A DNA stretch of 55,706 nucleotides from Candidatus Uhrbacteria bacterium RIFOXYC2_FULL_47_19 (GCA_001791745.1 MGFG01000026.1:1-55706), one strand, 5' to 3'. Shown: positions 28,829 to 39,540, counted from the first letter of the stretch. Notes: generated by a model from the sequence alone, not told the origin. Program-made: numbers and translations.

Positions 28829-29395
28829 ATGGCCGACACGACAGTTTTGAAGAAGGATACGTTTATTATGTTTAAAGGTGCGGTGCATCAGGTAGTTGAT
28901 TTTCAGCACGTAAATCCGGGTAAGGGGAGTGCCTTTGTTCGGACCAAGCTTAGGAACGTACAGACCGGGCGAACACTCGACAATACCTTCAAGGTCAGCG
29001 AGTCGGTGGATCCGGTAGAATTGGATCGGGCCAACATGCAGTATTTGTATAGTGACGATTTGGGCTATAACTTCATGGACAACTCCAGTTACGAGCAGGT
29101 TTGTATTCCAAAAGAGCTGTTGGGAGATCGGGGTCTCTATTTGACTGAGGGTCAGGAGGTGATGGTTTTGATGTATAATGGTCAGCCGTTGTCTGTCGAC
29201 CTGCCCAAGAAGCTGATTTTCGCCGTGACCGAGGCTATGCCGGCGGTGAAGGGAGACAGTGCGCAGGGGCGAGTCACTAAAGAGGTAACAATCGAGACCG
29301 GCATGAAAGTTCAGGTGCCGCTGTTCATCGAGGAGGGTAATCAGGTGGTGATTAACACCGAGTCCGGCGAGTACGTCGAGCGTGCACAGCAGTAA
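28829..29395 (+). CDS. efp: elongation factor P
   Basis: HVNPGKGSAFVRTKLRNVQTGRTLDNTFK; C-terminal SGEYVERAQQ. Confidence 0.96.
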   Translation: MADTTVLKKDTFIMFKGAVHQVVDFQHVNPGKGSAFVRTKLRNVQTGRTLDNTFKVSESVDPVELDRANMQYLYSDDLGYNFMDNSSYEQVCIPKELLGDRGLYLTEGQEVMVLMYNGQPLSVDLPKKLIFAVTEAMPAVKGDSAQGRVTKEVTIETGMKVQVPLFIEEGNQVVINTESGEYVERAQQ

Positions 29396-29408
29396 GAGAT
29401 TGATACTA

Positions 29409-29441
29409 GAAACCCGGGCGGTAAGTCCCGGGTTTTGGTAT
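29409..29441 (+). terminator. terminator after efp
   Basis: aaacccgggcggtaagtcccgggtttt. Confidence 0.75.
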
Positions 29442-29493
29442 CCTAGGAATAAACTCGGCCGTTATTCAGCTGGTTGGTGAATATTAAGCGATT

Positions 29494-30588
29494 ATGGAGA
29501 GAACATCTAAGTTGGAAGGTCTTACTTCATCTTCAGAGGACATCATTAATGAGTCAGCTGTTGAGGTAGATTCTTCGCCAGAAGGGCGGATTGAGGCTTT
29601 TGAGGAAACAGGTGATGACCTATTAGTCGAACCTGACGTTGTGTCGCAGGTCGATCAGATAAAGAAACAGCAGGCCGAAAATAGACAAATGGAAGCTTTA
29701 CGAGCAGAACTGGCGGTCGATCCCATGCTGGCCAAGGAAAGGGAACTGATCGCTCAGGATCCGGAGTTGGCTCGAGCTTATCGTGAGATTGTGGAGAACG
29801 AGAATCAGGATTTTTTGCGCGAGAAGAGTGCTGCCCAAGTTAAGGAGTTGGAACAGCATTTTTTTGGTCCGTTTTCGATTTTCAAGATCGGCGAGCGTCG
29901 GCGAAAAAAGGCCAAACTTGAGGAGTTTCAGCGGTTCGTCGACGGAATGACACCTGTTCGGGCAGACAAGAACGATTTTGACGAGTTTAAAAGTCCTGAA
30001 ATGTCAGGCCTGGTTTCAAGTTATGGCGCGCAAGATACCTTGGTTCGTGCCGAGAGGTACGTCTACGGTTCGTTCGTCGAGATAGGGCACTTCATGTCTC
30101 GGGGAAAAAATCAGCGGGAGTTGGATCGAGCTGATATCGAGCCGCGGGCGCAGATTGTCATGAATGACGTGGCTAATGTACAAGCCAGAAGAAAAGACGG
30201 ATCGTTCATGAAGAAGTACCTGACTAACGTCTTTGATTTTGAAAACGGCCGGAAGGTATTGGCGTTGTATCTGGCCAGCGTTTTCGATACGCCGGATCAG
30301 GCCGTTCGGATGATCGGTAAGTGCGGTGTCACCGAAGCGCAGCGCTGGGACGAACTGGACCTGCTGAGCTACAGCGATCCGTCGTTCCGGTCAGAGTCGG
30401 CAGAGGACTTTAAAGCGCAGCAGAAGCGTGAGGCCGAACTTTCCGACCTGTTCGTCGGCCGCATGAAAGATCTTTTGAGGGAGACCGGTCTTGAGCCGCC
30501 GCTCAGTTTGGAGATCAGGGTACGGGACACGGCTCGGGTGAAACGGTCGGACAGCGGCCTGGCTGGTGATTCAGCTCGCGCCGCCTGA
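29494..30588 (+). CDS. hypothetical protein, charged/coiled-coil
   Basis: 364-aa uninterrupted ORF rich in E/K/R. Confidence 0.6.
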   Translation: MERTSKLEGLTSSSEDIINESAVEVDSSPEGRIEAFEETGDDLLVEPDVVSQVDQIKKQQAENRQMEALRAELAVDPMLAKERELIAQDPELARAYREIVENENQDFLREKSAAQVKELEQHFFGPFSIFKIGERRRKKAKLEEFQRFVDGMTPVRADKNDFDEFKSPEMSGLVSSYGAQDTLVRAERYVYGSFVEIGHFMSRGKNQRELDRADIEPRAQIVMNDVANVQARRKDGSFMKKYLTNVFDFENGRKVLALYLASVFDTPDQAVRMIGKCGVTEAQRWDELDLLSYSDPSFRSESAEDFKAQQKREAELSDLFVGRMKDLLRETGLEPPLSLEIRVRDTARVKRSDSGLAGDSARAA

Positions 30589-30635
30589 GTTGTTGGGTTT
30601 CGGTTTTGGTCAGCAGGAAAAATTCCGTAATTAGA

Positions 30636-30666
30636 AAGCGCCCCGCTGAAAAGCAACAGGGCGCTT
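30636..30666. terminator. hairpin between convergent ORFs
   Basis: aagcgccc...gggcgctt. Confidence 0.55.
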
Positions 30667-30698
30667 GTTTGTGAGAGGGTGAGGTGGGGGGGGGAGCG

Positions 30699-31169
30699 CT
30701 AGCGGCCCTCTTTCCCTTCCATAGCGTCGAGGTAAGCCTCGATCGCCATTCGGGGATCGGACGGCTGCCGGCAGGCGTAGTCGCTGTCCGGGTAGTCGGA
30801 CTGCCACAGGCCGTTCTCGTTCTGCCAGTACTTGTAGGTCCCGTTCGAGAACGGAACAAAGCCGGTACCGGCGCAGCCTCTGTGGGTCCAGGTGATGCCC
30901 TTGGAACGGAACCAGGTTTTGAGCTCGGTGAGCTGGGCCTGGTTTCCGTGATGGGCACGGAGGTGGGTTTCACTCACTTTACCCTCTAAGATCAGGGGGT
31001 TAGTGAAAACCCAGGCTTGGTGTTCCGGGCTGTTTTTGATCTCCCGGACCATGGCCGAGAATCGGCCATTGGGGTTAGGCCACATGGCTACGACTCCGTT
31101 GTTGTGACCGAAGATGAAATCTTCGGTCGGTCCGGTGGCATGGCGGGCGGCGGCGGTGTTTTCGCTCAT
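30699..31169 (-). CDS. hypothetical protein
   Basis: ORF track start is 31250; internal ATG at 31169 has a strong SD-like aaggagaacagtcatg. Confidence 0.55.
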   Translation of the reverse strand: MSENTAAARHATGPTEDFIFGHNNGVVAMWPNPNGRFSAMVREIKNSPEHQAWVFTNPLILEGKVSETHLRAHHGNQAQLTELKTWFRSKGITWTHRGCAGTGFVPFSNGTYKYWQNENGLWQSDYPDSDYACRQPSDPRMAIEAYLDAMEGKEGR

Positions 31170-31411
31170 GACTGTTCTCCTTGGCAGCTTCCCTGTCCTT
31201 TTTTCAGGGTCAGCCCCGGTGAGAGGCCGATCGGGACGCTTCCGTCGCACTGTGCGGCGGCCAGCTCCAGACCGGTGTGTCGGTTGTCAGACCGACGACG
31301 TTGAAGTCTATCGGCAAAAACCGTCTTTGTCAAGGTTTGGCTACCGATTTAACCAAAAACGCCGCCTTTTACAGCGACGTCTTTTGTCTGAACCTAATTA
31401 CTTTGAAAGTC

Positions 31412-33310
31412 CTATCGTAGGACGCCGCCCCACTCGACGACAGTGAAACCCCGGCGAACGAAAGGTCGGATAGTCGGGGGATTCGAAGGTTCCGGTCCGT
31501 CGAGTTCGATGAAGTCCATGAGGATGCGCAGGACACTGTCCGGCGATGGAGTGGTCTCGAGAGGAGCGATCCGATCCATCGTCTCAGTGTCGTGGAAGCC
31601 GATGCGGTAGTAAACTGAGGCTTCCATACGGGGCAACCAGAACTCCGTGAAGTCAGCAATCTCGTGGTCGACGAGGCCGATTTCGACCAGCGTGTCGTGC
31701 AGGAAACTCGGTACGTCTTCCTTAGCCACAACCCAGTAATTTTCTGGATCTTCATAGAGTCCGCCGATCCCTTCCCAGAACAGGTAGGGGTAGGACTCGC
31801 CATCGTTGCGGTCTACAAGCTGTCCGTCCGGACTGGCCGTAATGCGCCAACCATTATTGTAGGTCGGTTCGGTCGCGGAGAATCCGCCGGTCGGTTCGAG
31901 ACGTACGTCGATGTTGGTCTCGGTTTCCGGATAGAGGTAGATGACCGGCTTGCCGCATTCACCTTGCGGACCAACCATGATGTTAGTGAGGCGTATCCAG
32001 CGGCCAAGTCCGTCACGTACAAAGACTACGGAGTCTTGTTCGGTGCGCCAGTCGCCGGCTGCTTTCTGCTCCTCTGTTTGGTAGGTCGTCTCCATGAGGT
32101 CGGTATAGGCGGCTGAGTCGAGGTTCTCCGAGCGATAAATCGGAACATCAAACTGTCCGGTGGTGACGTTGCGCAGGTCACCGACTTTAGTCAGTGGTTT
32201 GATGTCATCCTCAGTGAAGACGGAAGTGAAATGAGAGAAGCCACAGCCTCCGCGGGTGCCGGGGGTCATCCTGACCGTTTGCTCGCTGCCGTCCGTCCAT
32301 CTGAAATTAAGGTCGGAAACCATTTCGTTTCGGTTGTTCATGAACGGAAGTGCTATCTCTAGTCTGAGCATCATCCCATCCTCGCGTAGATAGTAGAACG
32401 AGCCATCTTCCCTTTCATAGGTTTCTATTTCGGCCTTGGGTCCGGTCAGACGGACGGCCTTGCCATTCTTAGGTGTGGAAATGGCATTTTCGCGGTTTAG
32501 TATGTTGACGATCGAGAAGCTGTTGCCTTGATCGTCGGAAAACATACCGACATTGTCGAATGTGGGAATGTGTGTCTCGGTCTCGAAGGCAGTTCCTGCG
32601 GCAATGATGTCCAATGTTCCCTCTGGAAAATCGTCCGTGAGCCATTTGCGGACTGATTTAGCATTGGATGCAGTAGTAGCTCCTATTAGTCCTGTATCGT
32701 ACGGCGGATACGAGTCCAGGATGACTGAACGGCTGAGTGGTGAGGACGGAACAAGGACGTAGAAGTTAGGGAAAGAAGCTCCCATGCCGAGAAAGATAAC
32801 CGTCTGTTGGGTCAGTTCATAGCCGTCATAAGCACCACCTCGGACTTGGCCTAGAGGGTAAGAATCTCCAGCGAAGAAAGAATCATTACCTACATCAGAA
32901 GTGTGCGTTTTATCATCGGAAAAATAACCGAGGGCTGCCCTGAACGACGGCAGTGGGGCGGACCTTTTTTGCAGGTCGACCGGTATCCAATCGATGTCCA
33001 GCTCGCCACCGTAGGAGACTACAGTCGGTTCAGTTTGGCCGTTGGCCAGCTCGGTTATGAGAGATGATTCGGTCGAGTCTGGATCCTGATTCGTTTGTTC
33101 GTCGCGGAGCGTGAGTAGTTCGTCTTTGGCTTGCTGGAGCTGCTCCTTGAGCAGTGTATTTGACTCCGTTCTTTCTTTGATAGTGGAGGCGGTCATACTG
33201 CCGATAATGATCGCACCACCGATCGCTAGCAATAGAAAGATGCCGACAGCTACGCCGGTCATCAGTTGCCGTTTGGTTACCTGTTTTTCGTTCGGATTGT
33301 CTAAAGACAT
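31412..33310 (-). CDS. membrane-anchored hypothetical protein
   Basis: 632 aa; single N-terminal TM (GVAVGIFLLLAIGGAIIIGSM); extracytoplasmic region with CGKPVIYLYPETETNIDVRLEPTGGF. Confidence 0.65.
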   Translation of the reverse strand: MSLDNPNEKQVTKRQLMTGVAVGIFLLLAIGGAIIIGSMTASTIKERTESNTLLKEQLQQAKDELLTLRDEQTNQDPDSTESSLITELANGQTEPTVVSYGGELDIDWIPVDLQKRSAPLPSFRAALGYFSDDKTHTSDVGNDSFFAGDSYPLGQVRGGAYDGYELTQQTVIFLGMGASFPNFYVLVPSSPLSRSVILDSYPPYDTGLIGATTASNAKSVRKWLTDDFPEGTLDIIAAGTAFETETHIPTFDNVGMFSDDQGNSFSIVNILNRENAISTPKNGKAVRLTGPKAEIETYEREDGSFYYLREDGMMLRLEIALPFMNNRNEMVSDLNFRWTDGSEQTVRMTPGTRGGCGFSHFTSVFTEDDIKPLTKVGDLRNVTTGQFDVPIYRSENLDSAAYTDLMETTYQTEEQKAAGDWRTEQDSVVFVRDGLGRWIRLTNIMVGPQGECGKPVIYLYPETETNIDVRLEPTGGFSATEPTYNNGWRITASPDGQLVDRNDGESYPYLFWEGIGGLYEDPENYWVVAKEDVPSFLHDTLVEIGLVDHEIADFTEFWLPRMEASVYYRIGFHDTETMDRIAPLETTPSPDSVLRILMDFIELDGPEPSNPPTIRPFVRRGFTVVEWGGVLR

Positions 33311-33354
33311 ATTGCTTGATTAATGAGATGGACATCGTTAGTGACGACGCACTA

Positions 33355-35259
33355 TCAGTACGATCTTATCACACTATCAAGTCTTCCACTGCGTAGTTGA
33401 GCCGTAAGTTGCGGATCTGACCGTTCGGCGATCGACTTGAAGATGGCTGTCGCCGCCGTGTCGGAGATCGGAGTCGGCCGTCCGCCTCGGCCGTAGGTCG
33501 GCAGCAGACGCAGGGACAGGTTTTCCCCGTCAGTCATCACGCCGATTGCAAGCTGGTTCCAGCCTTCTACGTTGTACTGGTCGAAGATGAAGTTGCCCAA
33601 GGAGTAGACGACCGGCACGCCATCAACCAGCTCGATATCCTGGACCATATGCGGATGCGAACCAACAATCAGGTCCGCACCGACCCTGATCATTTTTTGA
33701 GCCAGTGCATGTTGAGCCGCCGAATGGGTGAGTGCGTATTCATTGCCCCAGTGTGGCATGACAATGACGAGTCGTCCGTCTCTCTTTTCCGACGCAATCA
33801 CGTCTAATAGCTCAAGTTCGTTCGGCGCGAAGGCATGGTAGCCGATGATGCTGTAAGACAATCCGTCGATTTCGCCGTGATGGACCGGTAATGGCGTGCG
33901 CCATGAGCCGAACCAAAGGAATCCGATTTCATCGAGCTGATTTTGCATCTCCGTTTCGCCGCTGCTCCCCAGATCGCGTGTATGGTTGTTCGCCAGCGAG
34001 ACGAGATCGAGATGCGAGCTGGCTTCGATGACAGCTTCCGGACTCATGACCAGTTCGAACGGAGGATCGTAGGTCATCTTACTACTGCGGTCGCTCAGCA
34101 CTCCTTCGAGATTTCCAACCGCCAGGTTAGTTCCAGATAGGAAGCGGTCCATTTCCCGCCATGGTGCATCGACCCCGTCGCGGCCAATCATTAGTCTAAT
34201 GTCGCGATCTAGCATGACGTCGCCGACGAAGATCATGCTCGCCAGACTCTCGCCTTCCGCCGGTCCCTCGGTGAAGCGTCCGATGATGTGGCTGGTGTTT
34301 TCTCGCCAGGCCGACGAATTCACGTCAGTCGTACCGAGCAGGTCGAGCGAACTACCGTGGTACATCTCCATCCAAGTCTGTTCGCCACGCAGACGGTTCA
34401 CTTCGAATAGAACGCTCATGACCGCGTTCGCGTCGATTTCTAGGCTGCAGGTTCCGTCGCAGCGTCCTCGTTCGAGGGCCGCTTGGGTTATCTCGTCATG
34501 GAACGACGCCGCATACAATGGAAGGTTATGCGACATATCCATACTCGCCACGACGATTGCGTCCGGAATCGAGGAGACTATGGCGGCAGCGAGCGCCTGC
34601 TGACCTTCGAGCGGGAAGCTGTCGTGAAGTACGATGGGCACGATGTGGGCGTTCGGGAACGAGCGTGCCACGAACGGAGTGATTGAGCCGATACCGTGCT
34701 CACCAGGGAAGGCGCGCTCGTCGACACGAACATCGTGTCGAATGTGTTCGGTCGGGGGCAGATCGAGTCCGGCCGTTGCTTTGAGCAACAGGTCGACCGC
34801 GTCCGTGTCGGTGCTGACTGGGCCATACGGCGTGTTCCAGGTTCCGCGGCTCAAGAGGGCTGAGCTGCCGCCGATGGAGAAATGATTAGGACTCAGGATA
34901 ACGACGGTCTGAGGTTGATCATCTCCAATGGACTCGAATAGTTCGGCGATTCTTGGAGCGACCAGCAGGTGATGTGCCACCAGAACACTTCGAGCGGGGA
35001 CGTGTGGCAACTCGTCGGCTTGTTCGTAGGCCCGATCAAAGAATTCGGCCGGCTCCATTCCACTTGAGTAAGACGGTACCAGCTCGTCTTCCAAAGTTTT
35101 TCGATCAGCAGGTGGCCGGATAACTGAGAAGGTCGATTTTATGTCGATGTCACGTTCATCTTCCCAGACCATCCAAGCAAACACTCCCGATCCGAGGGTG
35201 ATAGCTACGGCAATAACAGTGAGGAAGTGAGTAGGGCGCATATGCCGAAAGAATACCAC
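33355..35259 (-). CDS. Memo/AmmeMemoRadiSam-B-like domain fused to CapA/PgsA-like metallophosphatase domain
   Basis: N-terminal VLVAHHLLVAPRIAEL...VVILSPNHFSIG...DMSHNLP; C-terminal MIFVGDVMLDRDIR...AVGNLEGVLSD...SLANNHTRDLG...VVMPHWGNEY...IVGSHPHMVQ...VVYSLGNFIFDQ. Confidence 0.82.
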   Translation of the reverse strand: MVFFRHMRPTHFLTVIAVAITLGSGVFAWMVWEDERDIDIKSTFSVIRPPADRKTLEDELVPSYSSGMEPAEFFDRAYEQADELPHVPARSVLVAHHLLVAPRIAELFESIGDDQPQTVVILSPNHFSIGGSSALLSRGTWNTPYGPVSTDTDAVDLLLKATAGLDLPPTEHIRHDVRVDERAFPGEHGIGSITPFVARSFPNAHIVPIVLHDSFPLEGQQALAAAIVSSIPDAIVVASMDMSHNLPLYAASFHDEITQAALERGRCDGTCSLEIDANAVMSVLFEVNRLRGEQTWMEMYHGSSLDLLGTTDVNSSAWRENTSHIIGRFTEGPAEGESLASMIFVGDVMLDRDIRLMIGRDGVDAPWREMDRFLSGTNLAVGNLEGVLSDRSSKMTYDPPFELVMSPEAVIEASSHLDLVSLANNHTRDLGSSGETEMQNQLDEIGFLWFGSWRTPLPVHHGEIDGLSYSIIGYHAFAPNELELLDVIASEKRDGRLVIVMPHWGNEYALTHSAAQHALAQKMIRVGADLIVGSHPHMVQDIELVDGVPVVYSLGNFIFDQYNVEGWNQLAIGVMTDGENLSLRLLPTYGRGGRPTPISDTAATAIFKSIAERSDPQLTAQLRSGRLDSVIRSY

Positions 35260-35311
35260 AGGACTGATCCAGGCAGTTGTGGGTTTGGAGTAAGCAAGAC
35301 ATTCAGACCAA

Positions 35312-35342
35312 AAACGCCACCGCAGTGGTGGCGTTTGGCTCG
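35312..35342 (-). terminator. terminator after recA
   Basis: aaaaacgccaccgcagtggtggcgttt. Confidence 0.7.
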
Positions 35343-35360
35343 CTATAATTTTTTACCTTC

Positions 35361-36443
35361 TCAAGCCTGAGCTTTATCCTTCTCTTTAACCATTGGTGCA
35401 TTTTCTGCAGCCTGGGCCTTGTCCATGATTTCCTTTCTCAGTTTGGCGATCAGTTTCGGATCAGCTTTCAGGAAGGCCTTGGCCGTCTCCCGTCCAACAC
35501 CCAGCTTGATTTCGTTGTAGGAGTAGCTGTTACCGGATTTGGTGATCACTCCCTGCTCAACTCCTTGGTCAAGCACATCACCCGAGATTGAGATTCCTTC
35601 GTTGTACATAATGTCAAAAGTGCAGGTGCGGAATGGTGGTGCTACCTTGTTTTTGACGATTTTAACCTTGACCTGATTGCCGATAATTTTGTCACCTTGC
35701 TTGATTTGAGCCGAGCGGCGTACCTCCACACGGACCGAGCAGTAGAATTTGAGCGCATTACCACCAGAAGTGGTTTCTGGATTACCAAAGACGATGCCAA
35801 TTTTATGTCGAATCTGATTGATGAAGATGACGACGGTGTTGGTCTTAGCCGTGATACCGGTCAGTTTTCTGAGCGCCTGACTCATCAGCCTAGCTTGCAG
35901 TCCCATATGTTGGTCACCCATTTCACCCTCAATTTCGGCCTTGGGTACTAGAGCGGCTACCGAGTCGATTACTACTACATCGATCGCACCAGAGCGAACC
36001 AATGTTTCGGTAATTTCGAGTGCTTGTTCACCGTTATCTGGTTGGGAGATCAACAGTTCGTTAATGTTGACACCGATCTTGGTCGCGTATTCCGGATCCA
36101 GCGCATGCTCGGCATCCACGAAGGCGGCTGTCCCACCCAGTTTTTGAATCTCGGCAATGACGTGCTGGGCCAGGGTGGTTTTACCCGATGCTTCTGGACC
36201 GAAGATTTCAACCACTCGGCCGCGCGGCATTCCACCAACTCCCAAGGCTAAGTCGAGCGATAGACAACCTGTTGGTATGGCGTCTACATTGGTTCGCTTG
36301 GCATCGCCAAGTTTCATGATTGATCCGTCTCCGTACCTCTGTTTGATCTGCTCGATTGCAGCTCCCACAGCTTGCAGTCGTGCGCCCTTGTTATTGTCGG
36401 TCGAGCCTTTGGCATCGGCTTGACCCGTGTTTTTAGGAGCCAT
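35361..36443 (-). CDS. recA: recombinase RecA
   Basis: [43 protein letters not shown]...[26 protein letters not shown]. Confidence 0.98.
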   Translation of the reverse strand: MAPKNTGQADAKGSTDNNKGARLQAVGAAIEQIKQRYGDGSIMKLGDAKRTNVDAIPTGCLSLDLALGVGGMPRGRVVEIFGPEASGKTTLAQHVIAEIQKLGGTAAFVDAEHALDPEYATKIGVNINELLISQPDNGEQALEITETLVRSGAIDVVVIDSVAALVPKAEIEGEMGDQHMGLQARLMSQALRKLTGITAKTNTVVIFINQIRHKIGIVFGNPETTSGGNALKFYCSVRVEVRRSAQIKQGDKIIGNQVKVKIVKNKVAPPFRTCTFDIMYNEGISISGDVLDQGVEQGVITKSGNSYSYNEIKLGVGRETAKAFLKADPKLIAKLRKEIMDKAQAAENAPMVKEKDKAQA

Positions 36444-36520
36444 AGTAGTGCGTGGTTTAAGAGTTATGGCCTTAGTTGCTTAACTGATTGATTAATTTGG
36501 CGCAAGGGCCAAAGTCGGTT

Positions 36521-37240
36521 CTACCGTTCGGAGGTTCCACCTAGAGCGGCGGTTGGTCTATCTCGTGGATCGACAACTACTCGACGGGTTAGTTCGGTGC
36601 TTTTGCCGTGTCTTCGAGCTGCTGTCACAGTGATGACGTTGAGTCCATCACGTAAATCCATCTGGTCAGTAAAGTTTCCGCTATCGTCAATGGTGATCAG
36701 TTTACCATTTACTAGTAATTGAACCTCTCGTTCAGTTCTTCCTTCAATGGTTAACATCTTGTCGTGGAGTACCAGACCATCTTGTGGCGAAGCTAGAGTT
36801 AGCATCGGTGGTGCAACCATGTGATAGGTTCTAACTGCAAAAAAAAGACCAACACCAAAGACAGCCAGAACAATTAAAGAAGTTCGGATTATGTTGGGTG
36901 TGACTAGTAACTTGGTAGTAGGTATATGGGTAAGTGGATGACGACGTAGACGCGGTGAGAATTCAATTGGTGTAGAAGGAAGAAGTTGTTGTTCATTTCG
37001 ATAGGCCGCAACAATTGTTTTAGGATCAAATCGTAAAAAGTGGCAGTATTCAGCCAGCTTGTTTCGAGCAAAAACATCGGCTGTCACGCCACTCTTTAAG
37101 TCGCCTTCAAAAAAGGCAATATATCTTTCGGGTACACCGGACTTAGCTGCTGCTTCTGAACGCGTTAGACCTTCATCAGCTCTAGCACCGCTGAGTATTT
37201 GAGCTACCCGGACGTTTCCATTGTTTTTTTTCTTTTCCAT
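36521..37240 (-). CDS. RodZ-like HTH/TM protein
   Basis: N-terminal HTH (LTRSEAAAKSGVPERYIAFFEG), single TM, C-terminal Ig-like domain. Confidence 0.65.
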   Translation of the reverse strand: MEKKKNNGNVRVAQILSGARADEGLTRSEAAAKSGVPERYIAFFEGDLKSGVTADVFARNKLAEYCHFLRFDPKTIVAAYRNEQQLLPSTPIEFSPRLRRHPLTHIPTTKLLVTPNIIRTSLIVLAVFGVGLFFAVRTYHMVAPPMLTLASPQDGLVLHDKMLTIEGRTEREVQLLVNGKLITIDDSGNFTDQMDLRDGLNVITVTAARRHGKSTELTRRVVVDPRDRPTAALGGTSER

Positions 37241-37277
37241 CTAAAATCTTTAGTTGACCGAGCAATTTACATCATCG

Positions 37278-39449
37278 TCATTCCTCGTCGTCTTCGGAGA
37301 AATGGACTCCATCCTCATCGTTGATGCCATGAACTAAAATCTGCCTCGGTTTGGCTCCATCTCCGGGTCCAATGATACCTCGTTCTTCGAGCAAGTCCAA
37401 CAATCGTGCAGCTCGCGCATAGCCAACTTTTAGACGTCGTTGTAGATAAGAGGCCGAGGCTTTACCAGCTTTGACTACAGTTGCCCGGGCCTCATCATAA
37501 AGTTCATCGTCATCATCGTCGGCTCCGGAGAAGCTCGAACTACCACCAGTCTTCTTTTCGGTAACACCTTCAACATATTCAACTGGTTCATCCATCTTCT
37601 CGACAATGAAGCCAACTACTTGTTTGATGTCTCGATCACTAACGTAGCAACACTGGATACGTTTAGGTTTGGATAGGTCGGAAGATACGAAGAGCATGTC
37701 ACCACGACCAACTAGTTTTTCCGCCCCAGGTGTATCGAGAATAGTTCGAGAATCCATGGACGAGGCGACCGAGAAGGCGATACGCGAGGTAATGTTGGCT
37801 TTGATTAGTCCAGTGATAACGTCGACTGATGGACGTTGAGTAGCAATGACGAGATGAATACCAACCGCCCGAGACATTTGGGCCAGACGAATGATAGCCG
37901 CCTCGACTTCGGCAGCCGAAGCCACCATTAAATCAGCCAGTTCATCGACTACCAGTACAATGTAAGGCAATTTGTCATCCGGATTTCTTTCATTGTAACT
38001 ACCAATATCGCGACAGGCTGACTTAGAGAGTAAATCGAACCGTCGTTCCATCTCACCAATGGCCCATTTGAATGAGTTGATGATTTTTGGGACTTCGGTA
38101 ATGGCCGGTGTCAATAAGTGAGGAATACCGTTATAGACTGGCAGTTCGACTCGTTTTGGATCTATTAGTAGTAACTTCAAATCTTCAGGACTGTTCTGGT
38201 AAATGAGTGACAAGATGATGGTGTTGAGACAGACCGTCTTACCGGAACCAGTGGCACCAGCGACTAGCAAGTGTGGCATTTTGGACATGTCGGCCAACCA
38301 AGCCTTACCTGCCACATCACGACCCAAGCAGATCGTTAGTTGAGATTTGCGTTGGGCGAATTCTTTTGACTCCAATACTTCGCGCAGAGTAACCGTAGCT
38401 ACTGTATGGTTCGGGACCTCGATTCCAACTAGTGACTTGCCAGGTATTGGTGCCTCAATACGGATCGGGTGTGCGGCTAAAGCTAGTGCCAGATCGTTCG
38501 ATAATGAAGTAATGCGTGCTAGTTTGACTCCGTCGGATGGTTTGAGAGTGAATTGAGTTACTGTTGGTCCGACACTCACATCACCCATCTCCACCGGTAC
38601 ACCGAAGTTCTCGAGTGTTTTTCGGATAGTCATCATTCGACCATGGATGTCGCCAGAGGTTGGTTTGGAAATGCGGTTTTCGAGTAGGTCAATAGGAATT
38701 GGTATTTTGCGATAGTGCTTTCTTGGTTTAGGGACTGGTTCTAGATCGTAGTCACTAACACGAACAGAATCTTTCGATGACTCATCGGTTTCCTCGTCAT
38801 CTTTTTCTGCATCTTCGTCGTCTTCAATTGTATCCTCATCTTCAAACTCTTCTTCATCGTCATCCATACTATCTTTGTTACCGAAGGGGATCAGATCCGA
38901 ATACCTGACTTTCTCCCAGAGCTCGTGGAGCGATAGATTGGAAGCTAGGACCACAGAGGCTAGTATGACTGCCACGATAATAATAACTGCAGCCCAGAGT
39001 CCTAGTAGTGCGACCAAGGGGTAGGCTAGGATCAGGCCGAGGTATCCGCCAGCTGAGCTGATTTCTTCAATATATAGAGAACCACTTTCACTAGCCGATT
39101 TTATAATATCGATCAGCGCGGCAATGGAAACTAATAAGAAGCCGATGCTGATGATTGTTATACGGCGGATTGGATAACGTTCAGGAAAAGCCAGACAAGC
39201 TGCAATGACTAGCAGTACGACTGGGAAGATGTATTTTAGTAAACCGAAAAGTGTGCCAAGTGACACGTTAAGTAGGTGGCCGACCGGTCCAGCTATCTGA
39301 AAGAAGGCTAAGGTGGAGACTAAAGCTAGAACCACCAGTAATACGGCAGCTAGTTCACGTTTAGCCTTGGGCGACATTTCGAAGGTTGGTCCGTCGTTTC
39401 GACGGGATGTTTTTTCTCTCCGTCGGTAGTTTCTTCTGGCCATAAACAA
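37278..39449 (-). CDS. ftsK: DNA translocase FtsK/SpoIIIE
   Basis: Four N-terminal TM helices; LLVAGATGSGKTVCLNTIILSL; LIDPKRVELPVYNGIPHLLTPAIT; C-terminal gamma domain. Confidence 0.96.
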   Translation of the reverse strand: MFMARRNYRRREKTSRRNDGPTFEMSPKAKRELAAVLLVVLALVSTLAFFQIAGPVGHLLNVSLGTLFGLLKYIFPVVLLVIAACLAFPERYPIRRITIISIGFLLVSIAALIDIIKSASESGSLYIEEISSAGGYLGLILAYPLVALLGLWAAVIIIVAVILASVVLASNLSLHELWEKVRYSDLIPFGNKDSMDDDEEEFEDEDTIEDDEDAEKDDEETDESSKDSVRVSDYDLEPVPKPRKHYRKIPIPIDLLENRISKPTSGDIHGRMMTIRKTLENFGVPVEMGDVSVGPTVTQFTLKPSDGVKLARITSLSNDLALALAAHPIRIEAPIPGKSLVGIEVPNHTVATVTLREVLESKEFAQRKSQLTICLGRDVAGKAWLADMSKMPHLLVAGATGSGKTVCLNTIILSLIYQNSPEDLKLLLIDPKRVELPVYNGIPHLLTPAITEVPKIINSFKWAIGEMERRFDLLSKSACRDIGSYNERNPDDKLPYIVLVVDELADLMVASAAEVEAAIIRLAQMSRAVGIHLVIATQRPSVDVITGLIKANITSRIAFSVASSMDSRTILDTPGAEKLVGRGDMLFVSSDLSKPKRIQCCYVSDRDIKQVVGFIVEKMDEPVEYVEGVTEKKTGGSSSFSGADDDDDELYDEARATVVKAGKASASYLQRRLKVGYARAARLLDLLEERGIIGPGDGAKPRQILVHGINDEDGVHFSEDDEE

Positions 39450-39540
39450 ATTTAATGGATGGAGTCTGCCTTTCGGGAAGGATTATATCAAATTGGGCGA
39501 CACCTAAGAAATTTTTTTACTAAAAACAGAAAACGACTCG

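Noticed and set aside
36050-36251. Antisense ORFs over recA, rpoB, rpoC and others
   Set aside because: Overlap strongly conserved genes on the other strand; typical spurious frames.
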